The notes beneath the pieces were generated by a model, which made no database searches, was not told where the DNA came from, and was given only the letters and a program-made list of their open reading frames with translations. The position numbers were made by a program, and so were the translations under genes. Of a stretch of 64,000 nt of DNA, positions 1 through 12,519 are shown piece after piece. Origin of the DNA: Siphonodentalium dalli (lineage: Eukaryota > Mollusca > Scaphopoda > Gadilida > Siphonodentaliidae); contig CP136061.1 in NCBI GenBank assembly GCA_032622095.1, forward strand, positions 96,963,345-97,027,344, read 5' to 3'. Position 1 is the stretch's first letter, and each line of letters opens with the position of its first letter.

Positions 1-361
1 AAACCGGCCAAAAACGGCCAAATAAAGCTGCAACAGCCTAAATTATCTTGGGTCTGTCTCAATAAAACCATACAAATATGGATATCATTGGAACCGGCTC
101 ATTGACCACATTGTGATGGTTACAGTTATGCCCTGTGCCAATGCATTCTCTTATATATGCGAGTCGACCATAGGTCGCCTCGCATATATAAGAGAATGCA
201 TTAACACTTTTTACCATTTTTTCTTACATTCTTTAACAATTTTATAATTTTTAATGTGTTAAGCCAGTGCATTCTCTTATATATGCGAGGCGACCTATGG
301 TCGACTCGCATATATAAGAGAATGCATTGGCACAGGGCCGTTCTGTTGGGTAAAGGGTTAA
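1..361. mobile_element. Family 1 TTAA MITE, cut by the window edge
   Basis: Short non-autonomous DNA element whose left end lies outside the window. It carries two hairpins of about 60 bp, in opposite orientation, each with a stem reading ATTCTCTTATATATGCGAG, and ends TGTTGGGTAAAGGG followed by TTAA (358-361). The inverted match to the CCCTTTACCCAACA start of other copies and the TTAA target suggest piggyBac-like mobilisation. No coding capacity; the reading frame seen across it simply reads through the hairpin. Confidence 0.85.
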
Positions 362-812
362 ACTAGGTAAAGGTGACCCAAGCGTCCTACATGCATGCGA
401 ACACATATGCATATGTAAAGACATTGTGAAAGTTTTACACATTTAATCACATTTGTGTTCGTTTGACTCGGACGTCCGTTACCAAAAAAAAAAAAAAAAA
501 GGTGATTGAAACGATATACAAACGATATAATAATAATGTGCTGTCCATTCCAAATAATTACACCCGCTTCATTTATAATTCACCTCGCACGACGTCAACT
601 TGCGAAGTAACAACATTCGGTTGAATTCACATTGTGTTACATTTTCGGGTTTTCGTGCATTCATAACAAAACCTAATTACTGCGCGTTTCGGTTTGTTGA
701 ACTTGATTTCAACACATTCTTGCGACGATTATGAATCTCTTAAACTGTTTATCGGTAGGTAGATACTCATATAAATTATAGTATCAGTAAAATGAGTTGT
801 ACTTGGCTTCTA
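362..812. other. Intergenic, nothing recognised
   Basis: Unique AT-rich sequence between two family 1 MITEs. It has an A-run at about 484-500 and no convincing reading frame, hairpin or repeat. Confidence 0.5.
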
Positions 813-1282
813 TTAACCCTTTACACGACAAAACGGCCCTGTGCCAATACATTATCTTATATATGCGAGTCGACCATAGGTCGCCTCGCATATATAAGAG
901 AATGCATTGGCTTAACACATATTAAAAATGATTAAATTGCCAAAGAATATAGAAAAATATTATAAATTTTGTTTTTAAATGTAAGAAAAAATTATAAAAT
1001 TGTTAAAGAATGTAAGAAAAAATGGTAAAAGGTGTTAAAAAATGACATTTTTTTAGGCCAATGCATTCTCTTATATATGCGAGGCGACCTATGGTCGACT
1101 CGCATATATAAGAGAATGCATTGGCACATGGCATAACTGTAACTATCACAATGTTGTCAATGAGCCGGTTCCAATGATATCCATATTTGTATGGTTCTAT
1201 TGAGACAGACCCAAGATAATTTAGGCTGTTGCAGCTTCATTTTGGGCTATTTTTCTGGGCGTTTTGTTGGGTAAAGGGTTAA
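813..1282. mobile_element. Family 1 TTAA MITE, complete
   Basis: Bounded by TTAA on both sides (813-816 and 1279-1282). The left end reads CCCTTTACACGACA, a slightly mutated form of the family terminus; the right end is TGTTGGGTAAAGGG. Two opposed hairpins lie inside, separated by an AT-rich linker with AAGAATGTAAGAAAAAATGG-type sequence. At 470 bp it is longer than most copies because the linker is partly duplicated. Confidence 0.88.
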
Positions 1283-2892
1283 CGTCTTATGAGGGGCATT
1301 TGAACAGTCCAGCAGTTGGTGTTGGTAGGATATGGTTATGTAGTGCACATGTTACATGCATATGGTAACACATATCATGCAAATGATAACACATATCATG
1401 TAGTGTGCATGCTACAAAAATTGTTTGGTGAAATATAATAAATATACTTTATAGGGCATGTCTTGTCGTTGAATACGCGGGTGTTGGGTGGAAAGAGTCC
1501 ACTCCATTTCGTGTCGTGAACTATACCCACACCACTGGGCACTATGCCCGCGTTGTCAACTCCAAGTCGTTCCCAATTTATTAAAGATAGCACTTTCCAA
1601 CAAACGAACTTAATATATGAACATTTCCCTCCAATTATAAATTTGACTCTTTCTGATATTTTTGTCGTCTGAATCGATGAATACATCTAGTGAATAAATG
1701 GTTAATATTGACTATAATATTCTATGTTTCATCTCTCACTGGCAACTAACGAAAACGTTTGGAAATAAAATATAACTGTCTCATTACTAGATAATATTTT
1801 CCCGACATGGGCATACAGTACTTTATACCATAATTACCTACTCTGTTGTGTGTATAACATATATTTTGTAAATTTCATCTTTACACCCTACTGTGGGTAT
1901 ACAGCTATACATTCCTACTGTGGGTATAAATTTTCTACTGTGGGTGTAAATTTTCAAACGTGTTAAACGTTTATGCCCATAGTAGAACTACATCGTAGTT
2001 AGAAAAATGGTTCTTATATGCTACATTCATTTAAAATTGGAGATTGTCATGATATCAATTAGATATGAGGAAAATTGCTTGCATTTCAATCAAATGTAGC
2101 ATTCTGGTGTTATATGAACTAGGAAACACATATGAATGGTAATATCAAGTGACTGATGGCTCAGAAACAGGCTGGCGTCATGAAGTAACTGTATGCATCA
2201 CTACGCGTGACGTACATTCCTTATATATAGCGTCGTGTTTGTGGCTCTCGGTGACACATTAAAATTAAACAGTGGATTAGTTGATTTCGCTCAAAAATAA
2301 AAATAATAATTATGGCATAAATAAAATACACCCATAGTTGCCGACAGTACAAAATTTTCATTCGCCAAAAGGCTCGTGGTTAAAACCACAATTCCACTCG
2401 TGGTGAAAATTTGGTATTCTCGGCTACAATGGGTGTATTCTATATATAACATGTTTATTGACGGGCTAAGTTACGTGTGTACAAAAATTAAATCTCGCAA
2501 TATACCCCTCAATAATAGCAATATAACACATATCATAAACAAAATAACAGACGCTAGTCACAACGATGATTTTAAATCCACGAAAGTCTGAATTATTCCA
2601 TCTTGAGACAAAATTAAACATCACTGGCCGCCAGTGTTATTGGAATGTTTCATGAATGAAATGCACGTGATTACTGTAGAGACTCCACGGCTCTAGCCAT
2701 GTCATACAAGTTCATTCGAGTATCTATGTCATACATCCGAGCATTTCCGGGAGCAAGTCGCATTCTCCCGCTCATTGCACAACAATCCGTGAACCGGGTC
2801 AACCAGGTTGATTTTGTAGAAGGTTGCAAGTATCTGGGGCATATTGGTCATGCGCATTGAGTTTTATCCCCTTCACTGACCGTTTCCGTCAG
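1283..2892. other. Intergenic; weak promoter-like patch near 2205-2235
   Basis: No gene recognised. At 1885-1960 the phrase CTACTGTGGGTATA recurs several times as a short degenerate repeat. At 2205-2232 a CRE-like TGACGTAC is followed about 10 bp later by TATATATAG, a plausible plus-strand core promoter, but no convincing reading frame follows (only a 71-codon frame at 2376-2591 without recognisable features). The end of this stretch is the 3' flank of the KLF gene; no AATAAA was found there for the minus strand. Confidence 0.35.
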
Positions 2893-3900
2893 TCACTGTT
2901 GTCTCTTCCTATGAACTTTTAAATGTTTGGACAAATGATCGGATCTAGAGAATCTTTTCTCACATATTTTACACTGATAAGGCTTGATTCCGGAATGAGA
3001 GCGTTTGTGTCGGGCAAGTTCATCCGATCTCGAGAATCTCCATCCGCATCCGGGCCACGTGCACTCGAATGGCTTCTCGCCCGTGTGACGGCGCAGGTGA
3101 GCTTTTAAGTGTGAGCTTTTCGAATACACCTTATTGCACCCTGCGTAATTACAGTGATATATTTTTTCTTCTGTCTTTTCCTTGTTTATATTCATCTTTT
3201 GAACGGGTTGCCTTGGAAACTTCACCCTGTCACCAAGATGTTTGTAAATATTACTATTTTGTGCACGATAATTTGGAGACAAAAGCTGCTGACCGTTGAT
3301 ATGATATTTATATGTTATGGCCTGAGCTATACCGAAGGATTGAGTTTGCACACTGCTAGTATGGCGCATGCGCGCTAGGTTCGTTTCACCAAGAAAATCC
3401 AAAGGAATTTGGTCGTTTGGAATGACGTCATCAATTTGTGAGTCGACAGAATTGTGTAAATTCTGCAATCCCACTCCTAACACAACGAGTTCACTGTTCG
3501 AAGTAGATGGTGGAATGCTTGGAAGGCTCGGAACAGTTGTATCGGATGTCGTCTGCGAATGAGAACAATTATCCCCCTTGATGCTACTCAAACATGATGA
3601 TTCGAATGTGTCGTAAAACGATAGGTTTGTATTGAACGGTTTTACGTCTTGCTCGTCTTCTTGCATTGCAAACACACTTTCAAAAGCAGCCGATCCTGCA
3701 AATGTAGACTTCGTAACGTAATCAACAAGTCCTTGAGAGAACAGATATTCCACGTAAAATTCGTCGTCAGATCCCCAAGAATCAGACGAACTCACGCTAC
3801 GGACGTCATCTTGCGATATTTCGTCACCAGATGAATTAAGTCTCTGCAGCGTGAATTGTTCACGCTCCAAGCTGGAGAGTAGTGGTAAGAAATCCCCCAT
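2893..3900 (-). CDS. KLF15: KLF15-like Krueppel-like zinc-finger transcription factor
   Basis: Sequence-specific nuclear transcription factor expected to bind GC/CACCC boxes. From the chosen start the protein is 335 residues, with three C2H2 fingers at the C-terminus: roughly 250-272, 280-302 and 310-330, joined by the KLF linkers HTGEKPF and HSGIKPY. Recognition helices read [16 protein letters not shown] and RSDHLSKH. Finger 2 ([19 protein letters not shown]) and finger 3 with [10 protein letters not shown] are closest, from memory, to vertebrate KLF15. The N-terminus has an acidic, serine-rich patch (about 25-50), as in KLF activation regions. Start choice: the frame opens upstream with ATGs at 3936, 3903 and 3900; the last has the best context (A at -3, G at +4) and its MGDFLPLL resembles the KLF15 N-terminus. 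No intron is needed. Orthology within the KLF family is inference. Confidence 0.88.
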   Translation of the reverse strand: MGDFLPLLSSLEREQFTLQRLNSSGDEISQDDVRSVSSSDSWGSDDEFYVEYLFSQGLVDYVTKSTFAGSAAFESVFAMQEDEQDVKPFNTNLSFYDTFESSCLSSIKGDNCSHSQTTSDTTVPSLPSIPPSTSNSELVVLGVGLQNLHNSVDSQIDDVIPNDQIPLDFLGETNLARMRHTSSVQTQSFGIAQAITYKYHINGQQLLSPNYRAQNSNIYKHLGDRVKFPRQPVQKMNINKEKTEEKIYHCNYAGCNKVYSKSSHLKAHLRRHTGEKPFECTWPGCGWRFSRSDELARHKRSHSGIKPYQCKICEKRFSRSDHLSKHLKVHRKRQQ

Positions 3901-3960
3901 CATCAATGTGAAAGTGTCAATATTATGTCCATACATATGAGTAATGTATGTAAGTGTCAA

Positions 3961-5214
3961 TTAATGCAGCGCACTACTCGAAACACATATACATCGTTTA
4001 TGTTCACACTCAGAAAACGACCTCTATAAAGGCGAACACTTGTATCTTAGTCCGAGGACCGACGATGTGAAGTACCTATCCCCGATCGCTGATTGGTCGT
4101 TAGTTATTCATTAACACGACACCACTCGCACATGATACGCGTACATCGAGACCCTTCTAGCTTGTAACAGAACCGGGCTGCATATCGCGGCTAATTAGCA
4201 TACAATCGGGCCAAGATTTCACTATCGGCTCGACCAGGATTTTCAAAGCGAACATAGTACAAAGTATAGCATTTTTGCCGATGAGATAAACTCATTGATA
4301 TACTTCGAACAGTTCGGGTTATGACGGCCATATTATTCGCCCACGCATATGATGTCGGCAGATAAACGAATTAGTCTATACCTTTGGTCTGTGTTTGTTC
4401 CAAAGTATTAATAAATGGAAGAAGTTTTAGCTGCCGACAAACCTTCTCATGAGTCCGTGTTTAACAAGGTCCTGTGGCACATGATCTTGGAAATAACGTT
4501 TCAATTTTAAAATGTTCGTCGATCAGTTAAATCATATATGTCCACGTATCTGATGCCAACACACATTCATGCACGAATTAAATCTGGTATTGTTAACCGT
4601 TTGTTCAGAAGTATTGATAAACGAAGGAACGAAGGAACTTTAGTCGTTAAAAGACTTGTTTAAACAATTAATAGTATTCATCCACGCATCTGAAACCGGC
4701 TCAGGCACGACTTAGTTTGGCATTTAGCCTTCATTTGTGAAAACTTATTACTAAACGAAAGTAGTTTGAGCTGCCGGTAAACCTTATTGAATACAATGTA
4801 CTTGTCTCCGAACTTTCCGTGGCATGTGTGTTATGTCCGTGCGAATAACGCTTTAAAAACGTACCCACAACAGTTATACTGGTAAATTCCGCTTCCACAA
4901 CTTATGCAAACCGGTGTTCAAAGTTCAAAATAATGGCCGACACGCACCTCGTGATCACGAACCTAGCAGATACATTCTCGTCATGTTATGTGTTAACCAT
5001 AGATAGACCAGACATAACAACTGTAACGCTTCCCCGTCGGAACTATTATTATAGCATCACTGACCGGTATCACATATCGGAATATCTGGTAGTGCCACAG
5101 TTTGTCGTATACATGTACCTATACTTTCAATAAGAATACACTTCTGATAGATTCCACCGAAGGTGCAGTGCTTTGTGTCTGTCTTGTATCTGACATTAAT
5201 CCATACTCTGAGAA
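3961..5214. other. 5' flank of the KLF gene, no gene seen
   Basis: Apart from the CCAAT motif, nothing was recognised. A small 66-codon frame at 4933-5133 on the plus strand has no features and is not called. Confidence 0.45.
4089..4097 (-). promoter_or_regulatory. Possible CCAAT box upstream of the KLF gene
   Basis: Minus-strand ACCAATCAG lies about 190 bp upstream of the preferred KLF start. CCAAT boxes usually sit 60-100 bp upstream of transcription starts, which would allow a roughly 100-bp 5' UTR. No minus-strand TATA box was seen. Weak, position-based call. Confidence 0.3.
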
Positions 5215-6260
5215 TTGGCAATGAGAATTTGTTATCCGGTCTTCAGTTCCAGTACTTCCAAAGAACAACACCATTGGCAGATGGTCGATTATAACACCAA
5301 CTACGTCGGTACTCTAACTGACGTACATATGTAACACACAATAGCCTAAGAAGTTTCGGGCAGATACATTTTATTCCCATCTACATGTATATCACCGTAC
5401 ATCATCACATGCATGCGATTGCTGTGAACACAGGTTCTCAATCTGATGTTCATATAAGCTCCAAATATTATATAGCATCAAAGTAAAGAAGTGTTATCTG
5501 ATCTTTAGGATGCCAGTAAATTCCCTCACACATGTGTCAATTATTGACGTCTATATCCAACACGCCATTACCCAATGTGACGTTACGGTATGTCTGCTAT
5601 AACACCCAGGCAATGAATAGAATCCGTATATTAAAACTTCATAGAACCACTGTAAGTTGCCTGTGCACAGCTATCCAATATATTCAACCATACGCCATAT
5701 TTGAGGGAGCATCGTGTATTTAGGTCTGCTATATAGCATCCATGAAGTGAAATGCTGCCGGATCTTTAGGACATGTGATATTCCCTTGTACAGATAAACA
5801 GTTGATTCACATCAATATGGAATACGTTAATATCCAATCTGACGTACAGGTATGTTTGCAATAACACCAAACATGCAATGAATAATTATCCAAACTTCAG
5901 AGAACCCTGTAAGATGTTGCTGTATAGAGAAATCCGTTATATCCAATCCTATATATATATACATCAAATAAACCTGGTGTACACGTATAAACTCGATATA
6001 AAACACCAGTGAGAGCACATTGTAAGTATTGCATAAATAAATCCAACGGTTCCTTGTCCACAGTGTGGTAATATGTTAACACAACTAATGCTAATTCGAC
6101 CTGTTCTCAAACCAGCATACATATGTATAACATCCACAAAGTGAAGAGTTATCCGATCTTTAGAATAAATGTATCTTGTAAACAGACCCGGTGGTTATAA
6201 CAGGTCGATATTCAGTCTGACATATATGTAAGAAATTATGAGCGATCAGACCTTCAGGCA
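5215..6260. repeat. Decayed tandem repeat, about 262-bp period
   Basis: The anchor GTTATCyGATCTTTAG recurs near 5231, 5492, 5755 and 6149. The first two intervals are about 262 bp and the last is longer. Around each anchor the order of neighbouring words is conserved (CATCCA-AAGTGAAG before it; TGACGTACATATGTA and TATAACACCAA after it). The copies differ by many substitutions and indels, so the array is old. No coding signal. Confidence 0.6.
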
Positions 6261-7926
6261 CCTCGCTAAATGTCCTTGTAAATATATCCCACAGAGGACA
6301 CCGTAAGACGTCACACCTGGCGCACTGTTTCGCGCACACACACTGATTTGATTGATATAGATATTACATACATATGTACTCAATATGTCGTAAATAGCAT
6401 CATCGCTTCAAACGCATAAAAAGCAAATCTCATCATTTTCCGGACGAATGATCACGAATTATATAAGTATTATGTCTGTCTTGTTTGTCGGTGTTCGATA
6501 TTGATGAAGGTGCCCGCTCTCGTTCTCTGGTGACAGGTAAGCTCCTATCGCACACCTTGAATCAATGGATATATCCGTCCAGGTGTATATCCCACGTCAA
6601 TGTAATTACAATAAATACGTAACATCGGTACTATATCTGTGAACCAATGTCGCCGTGGCACTGCAAAAGATTTAATAATCTGTAATCTATATCTACATTT
6701 GCGAATGTATGTTGTCTGTATTCAATAGAAACTAACGGGGGACCTTCTATATGGCTCCAAAGGGGTGTACATTGTAATAAGGGTAGCTTTTTATGAAGAA
6801 GATAATAGTGCACGCAGGATAACATTTTCTAAAGTAACACCATTGGTTTTAGGGACAGAAAATAGGGGTGGATTCTCCACCAAACTTATAGTCACCTCCA
6901 TGATATTATGAGTGTAATGGTGTTGTTTAAAGATGTCAAAAGTGGCGTCTCTTGAGCCAGGGATGGGGAGGAGGGGTTCGATTTTGGCTCTAGTAATGCA
7001 TTTTATGACTCCATTTGCAGGGTTCAATATTGGATTGTGTTGTCAAGCCGAGCTACCATATATACATGATTTTATATGCTTTATACGTGGGTTTAATACT
7101 TTATTTTTTATTTATGGGTCAAATATAATAATAGCAACCACCAAGGGTGCTTATACCATAGGCAGGTGAATGACGTCATATCAGTGATTTTTTAGAGCGG
7201 GGGGTATAGATTTTGGAGAAATTATCACGTGACTTCCGGTTAGCAACAGTGTGGATATTGCAAAAAAACGGTGGAATTGGGAATGAAGCATCGCGATGAA
7301 AATGAAAGTAACTAATTCACAACTTACGAAGAATTAACATGTGCTTTAGGTCTATTAAATTCAATTAGACCAATTTCTTTGGTTAGCTTAATGAAAACGA
7401 AAAATTAAGATGTCATGACACGGTTTCTGACGTCATTTTGGATTTGTGGGCCAGAATCCAGACACGATTGCACAATCCACGACACGTCTTTTTTCAGGTT
7501 GGCATCTCCGCCGTGCATGATCATTGCGTGATGTTCCATAAATTATTCTTAGAGACACAGCATGTGCGTTGCTCCACTACATGTCACGTGCGATTCATAT
7601 TATATTATAATGTAAAAGACCTGAGTATAATATGTGTTATGTAAGAAAAAAAAGTTGTTTGGCGATTAGTTGACCATCCGTGTTTGTAAACTATGTTTGA
7701 CCCCCCCCCCTTTCCGTGAGATTCCACAACCCCACCTCCTTGTCGCTACGTCCATGTGTGAGTCACATAAAAAGGTCGATAACAAGTGAATCATTCTGAT
7801 CAATATTTGGGATTAATACTCCTCAGAAATTCTCAAATAAAAGAGATTTTCTTTTCAGTTCCTTTACGGACTCCATACAGGTATATTATAAGCAATTTGT
7901 TTGAATTGTGAGTAAGATATGCCGCT
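6261..7926. other. Intergenic, nothing recognised
   Basis: Mostly unique sequence. It includes a C-run at 7701-7710. Short frames on both strands near 6630-7170 overlap each other and show no motifs. Confidence 0.45.
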
Positions 7927-8190
7927 TTAACTCTTCCATTACTGGAGCTTCCTGAAATTTTCCGAAAACCCTGTGCCAATGCATTCTCTTATATATGCGA
8001 GGTCTCCCATATGGAGCCTCGCATATATAAGAGAATACATTGGCCTAACAATATTTACCTTGACCTTGTAAGCCAGTGAATTCTCTTATATATGCGAGGC
8101 TCCCTATGGGAGACTCGCATATATAAAAGAATGACCTCGCACAGAATCTTTAATACTGCACCAGCGCAGCTCCCGCCATGAAAGGGTTAA
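7927..8190. mobile_element. Family 2 TTAA MITE
   Basis: Bounded by TTAA at 7927-7930 and 8187-8190. The ends form imperfect terminal inverted repeats: left CTCTTCCATTACTGGAGCT, right (complement) CCCTTTCATGGCGGGAGCT. Inside are two hairpins that share the TTATATATGCGAG stem of family 1 but have different loops (TCTCCCATATGGAG and CTCCCTATGGGAG). Same TTAA target as family 1, different termini. The right TTAA is shared with the next element. Confidence 0.82.
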
Positions 8191-8585
8191 CCCTTTACCC
8201 AACAAACCGGCCAAAACCGGCCAAATAAAGCTTCAACAGTCTAAAATATCTTCGGTCTGTCTCAATAGAACCATACAAATATGGGTATCATTGGAACGGG
8301 CTCATTGACCACATTGTGATGGTTACAGTTATGCCCTGTGCCAATGCATTCTCTTATATATGCGAGTCGACCATAGGTCGCCTCGCATATATAAGAGAAT
8401 GCATTGGCCTAAAAAAATATTTTTTTAACACTTTTTACCATTTTTTCTTACATTCTTTAACAATTTTATAATTTTTAATGTTTTAAGCCAATGCATTCTC
8501 TTATATATGCGAGGCGACCTATGGTCGACTCGCATATATAAGAGAATGCATTGGCACAGGACCGTTCTGTTGGGTAAAGGGTTAA
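8187..8585. mobile_element. Family 1 TTAA MITE abutting a family 2 copy
   Basis: Starts TTAACCCTTTACCCAACA and ends TGTTGGGTAAAGGGTTAA (8582-8585). It has the two opposed hairpins and, on the left, the family subterminal stretch containing CATACAAATATGG and GGTTACAGTTATGCCCTGTG. It shares one TTAA with the family 2 element to its left. Confidence 0.9.
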
Positions 8586-8961
8586 CATATTAATTTATAG
8601 AATACTAACCTCGCTAGCTATTAGTTTGTTTTAGATGTATCCGCGCGCTTCATCGCATCAGTTTTTGTTTCCCCAAAACAACCTTAAATTTCCACTTAAA
8701 GTCCCATTGACAGGCGAAGTCTCCAATATAGATTCCCAGACGTGAATATGAGTGAGGTATTCCGGCCCTCGTCGTCACGTCGCACACACACAAACAGCAT
8801 CATGTATCCCCCGAATTGTCGAGGCACGACCCGAGTCATTTGAAGTCGGGTGACACGTGGCTTCACACCACAGCGTTTTAAAAGGTGATGAGCATTGATG
8901 GAATTTTCAAACAAGACAAATATTCCCTTTTCTCATAATCCCGCCGACCGTAGCTTACCAT
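8586..8961. other. Intergenic, nothing recognised
   Basis: Unique sequence between MITEs. A 72-codon minus-strand frame at 8696-8914 has no recognisable motif and is not called. Confidence 0.45.
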
Positions 8962-9399
8962 CAAGCCTGAGTTTAGTGTGTCTGTCATTTGCAGAATGAG
9001 GTCCCCAGAGGGTGAATTTAGTGACGCTATCCCTCATAGCTGGCTAGCGTGGCCAAATTCACCCTCTAGGGACCTCATTCTGCTTAGGCCTCATCTGATT
9101 TGGGAGACATAGACTCAGATTGAAGTTCCCAAATAGTGAATATTGTGATGTACACCCATTGGGAACTTCGATTATGCAATGTGTCATCTGCCAATTTGGT
9201 GATATTGAGAAACTAAACTAAAAAAGAAATAGAATATATGTGAAGAAATTTCTAGAGAAGATGAAGCATATGTCAGCCGAATGAGGTCCCCAGAGGGTGA
9301 ATTTACTGATGCTAGCCCGCTATGCGCGGGATAGCGTCACTAAATTCACCCTCTGTGGATCTCATTCTGCAAATGACAGGCGCACTAAACTCAGCCGTG
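8962..9399. mobile_element. hAT-like MITE with two gene-like hairpins
   Basis: Begins CAAGCCTGAGTTTAGTGTG and ends in a slightly eroded inverted copy (CTAAACTCAGCCGTG). It is flanked by an imperfect 8-bp duplication, CTTACCAT / TTTACCAC. Inside are two inverted-repeat blocks (about 8993-9084 and 9280-9370), each built from GAATGAGGTCCCCAGAGG and its complement. The 8-bp duplication and CA...TG-type ends fit the hAT superfamily; a second cleaner copy lies at 14654-14907. Confidence 0.75.
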
Positions 9400-10904
9400 T
9401 TTACCACGCAGGTATTTAGCTTCTCTCTGGTGTGTAAAGGTAACAGCCCTGTTGTCGAAGTACAGGCAGACAAACCGCACCGGCCAGTGTTTTATTAGTA
9501 GTCTCGATGCAATTCGTTCCATCACCATGCGTAACAAGAAAATTCCAAATAAGGAGTTGCCATATAAGGAAACTGCAATCTCAATAATTACCAAGCAATT
9601 AAAGTCTCTACAAATTTTGTTTCATGATCGAACTGCGGACCTGATAATTATCGAAATATGTAGTCGAAATAATTGTTAATTAGTTAATCACATGATTTAG
9701 ATATCAACACACTCTTAAAGACGCAATACACCGCTATCTAATGTCGTTATTAAACTGGGTCGGTGTTTGTTGTTCATTGCTTCGTTTTTAGGAAAACCAT
9801 TGTATCTGTTTTGCGCATGCGCAAGTCACTTTCCATATTTGGAATTTCCATATATGGGATTTGTGTTAACCTCAATACCGATCGATACCGATCAAGCTAC
9901 GACATATAACCACGCAATTATCTTAGCATAAAAATAAGATATATTTTAATTTATGCAACTACGACCCTGGTAACCCTGATAACTAATAAAATATACCGGC
10001 CAATTCATTTTAAGATCGTTATTTCACTTTGCTTTAAGCATAAATACACTCTTAAACGCACATAAACGACCCATTGGCGTTAAAATTAAATATACTCGGT
10101 ATTTATTATATTAGTTTTTTATTGCTCAGTATAGAGTTAGACCCTTGACACCTGTCAATATATTTGGGCTGAATTCATATGATGCGGTATTATTCCTCGA
10201 AATAAACAACAAAGCAGTCGTTACTTCGAAATGTCGTTTGGGCTAACATTTACACAAATCCTTCGCGTGTTCTCCTCAATTGGCACATAGGTTCTCAGTC
10301 GACACACAGGTTATCCCAGAAAGTGGTGTGAAATAAACACCCAAGGTTTGGGTGAAACAAAACACCCGTAAACACAGTACCTAATGCTACTCAATTTGAT
10401 ATATTTGCGATATATGCAACACAAATTCCGCTTAGTTAGCTTTTGTGATTCGCAGGTTCAAACGAGGGCATTCGACGAATTTGTTGATATAGCACGAATA
10501 CTTTCGATGCACGCGTCTGTATACCAGTCCTGCGTGGTCAAGTGCTATAAGTTTCGTATTCTGCGAGCTGGACGCAAAACTTCTAAACGAAATGAGCGTG
10601 TACGCGTTGGCGAAATTGTCATTTGAATAAAGTGGCTTTCGTTGGCAATGGCAACACACGTTGCAAGTTAGACGTACTTGTGGATAAACCTGCCTATATG
10701 TTGTCCCCGAAAGCACGCCAGAAACGTCTGTAGCCGTATCCACCAGATTAGGCAATAATAGTATACTTTTTCCACGATGTTTACAACGGGCTTTACTTTA
10801 CCAGTTGTTCGGACATTTGCTGTGATTTGTTCAGTTATGTTGAACTTTGAACTTCCCACAGGTGATTTGTAAAGGTATATTGGCAGGATCAAAGTGGATA
10901 TGGA
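9400..10904. other. Intergenic with a small shared repeat near 10620-10700
   Basis: No gene recognised. The minus-strand stretch at about 10635-10700 (around TAACTTGCAACGTGTGTTGC) is clearly related to plus-strand sequence near 18645-18710 and its duplicate near 21815, so it belongs to an old dispersed repeat. Reading frames of 80-107 codons here overlap on opposite strands and owe their similarity to that repeat. Confidence 0.4.
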
Positions 10905-11287
10905 TTAACCCTTTACCCAACAGAACGGCCCTGTGCCAATGCATTCTCTTATATATGCGAGTCGACCATAGGTCGCCTCGCATATATAAGAGAATGCATT
11001 GGCTTAACACATTAAAAATTATAAAATTGTTAAAGAATGTAAGAAAAAATGGTAAAAAGTGTTAACAAAAGATTTTATTTAGTCCAATGCATTCTCTTAT
11101 ATATGCGAGGCGACCTATGGTCGACTCGCATATATAAGAGAATGCATTGGCACAGGGCATAACTGTAACTATCACAATGTCGTCAAGGAGCCGGTTCCAA
11201 TGATATCCATATTTGTATGGTTCTATTGATACAGACCGAAGATATTTTAGGCTGTTGAAGCTTTATTTGGCCGATTTGTAGGGTTAA
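10905..11287. mobile_element. Family 1 TTAA MITE, right end damaged
   Basis: Left end is TTAACCCTTTACCCAACAGAACGG. Two opposed hairpins are present. On the right the terminus reads GATTTGTAGGGTTAA, so about 9 bp of the expected TGTTGGGTAAAGGG has been lost. TTAA at both ends (10905-10908, 11284-11287). Confidence 0.87.
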
Positions 11288-12519
11288 ATATGGGTGAGGG
11301 AACGAAACAGTATAATTTACCAGAACAGACCTGAAAAAGCTTGGCAAAGTAAATTGAAATGAGAGTTTTTGCACGAAGTGGGGAGTGGGTGGTGGGTACA
11401 CATAGTGCTGCAAAACAAAATCAGCCCTGTGTATGCAAATTGTTTCCTACCCCCCCCCCCCCCCCAAGTTATCACGGATATTAAAACTTTGTCAACAGGT
11501 ACCTTTGTCCTTGGCATGACGGGTTCTCCAAAGATGAATGTGTTTTCGTTAACCGAATGAGAAACATTTCTAGGAAGCTCATTGTAAATGATTAGATGCC
11601 GACACAGATCCGCTTACCTGACATGCGACATGATGATTTATGCCCAACGTTCGTAATATGGGACTGCACATCCGGGTTCCGTATATGCTTGGGACTGCAC
11701 ATCCGGATTCCATATAATGATGTAAGGTAACAAGTATATAATCAGTGAGCCATTTATCAAAAAGACGCTTTATTTTCCATTTCGTTGCACCCCTCCCACC
11801 GCCGTTTTCATTTATATCGTGTCTGGCCAGGGGGGGGGGGGGTCGGACAAAAGTGACATGACATTAGGCTGAAAAAACTTTTTTCCGGCTCTTGGGTACC
11901 CACCACCCCCCTATTTGAAGGAAAAAATATTTTTTCCAATTTCATGCGGGGTACCCACCCCCTTTTTACCTCCAAATCTGTAATATCACACCATTTAAGC
12001 TTGATGGTCAGTATTACAGTTACCCTATTTCCATTTCTGGTTCTTCTAAGTCATTCCAACTTTTGTAACAACACGAAACAGGTTCTAAAAAAATACCTGG
12101 AAAAACCCAAAATAACACACAGAATGTGCTGATCAGTAAATTTTTGATTGATTCTTCCCCAAATATTGTCTAAGGTAGCTCATAATGCTCATTATACATG
12201 TAAACAAATATAAAAGCATTAGTGTACCTTCTTTTCATCACAGAAAGTGTAACTTTAGATGTGTCCCATAGTATCACATGAATTTATGTCAATTATGATT
12301 TTTGAAAAAATTATTAGGGCAACACCACCTGGCAATTAACTCTCCAACAATACAGGTATTCAGCTGAAATCCACTATGTATCACAAAACTAATTTTCATT
12401 TCCATGAGCTGAGTTCTTGGGCTAGGTACTGTGCTAAGGCCAGACCCAGGTCAAGCATTCATACAAATACATGTACTGCGTGTAAATAGAAACTTGAAAA
12501 TAAGACGGTCATATGTAGT
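11288..12519. other. Intergenic with homopolymer runs
   Basis: Contains a C-run of about 15 near 11451-11465 and a G-run of about 13 near 11830-11842. A tandem pair of the phrase GGGACTGCACATCCGG lies at about 11660-11710. No gene recognised. Confidence 0.45.

Noticed and set aside
251-442. Minus-strand frame through the first MITE, and a similar plus-strand frame at 15918-16124.
   Set aside because: Both translate the palindromic family 1 hairpins; the shared protein similarity is only the repeat.
2923-3834. Plus-strand frames of 61-76 codons opposite the KLF gene.
   Set aside because: Short, overlapping each other, and antisense to a clearly conserved coding sequence.
7927-8585. Considered the hairpins as microRNA precursors or bacterial-type terminators.
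   Set aside because: They recur in many mobile copies with transposon ends and TTAA duplications, so they are element structure.
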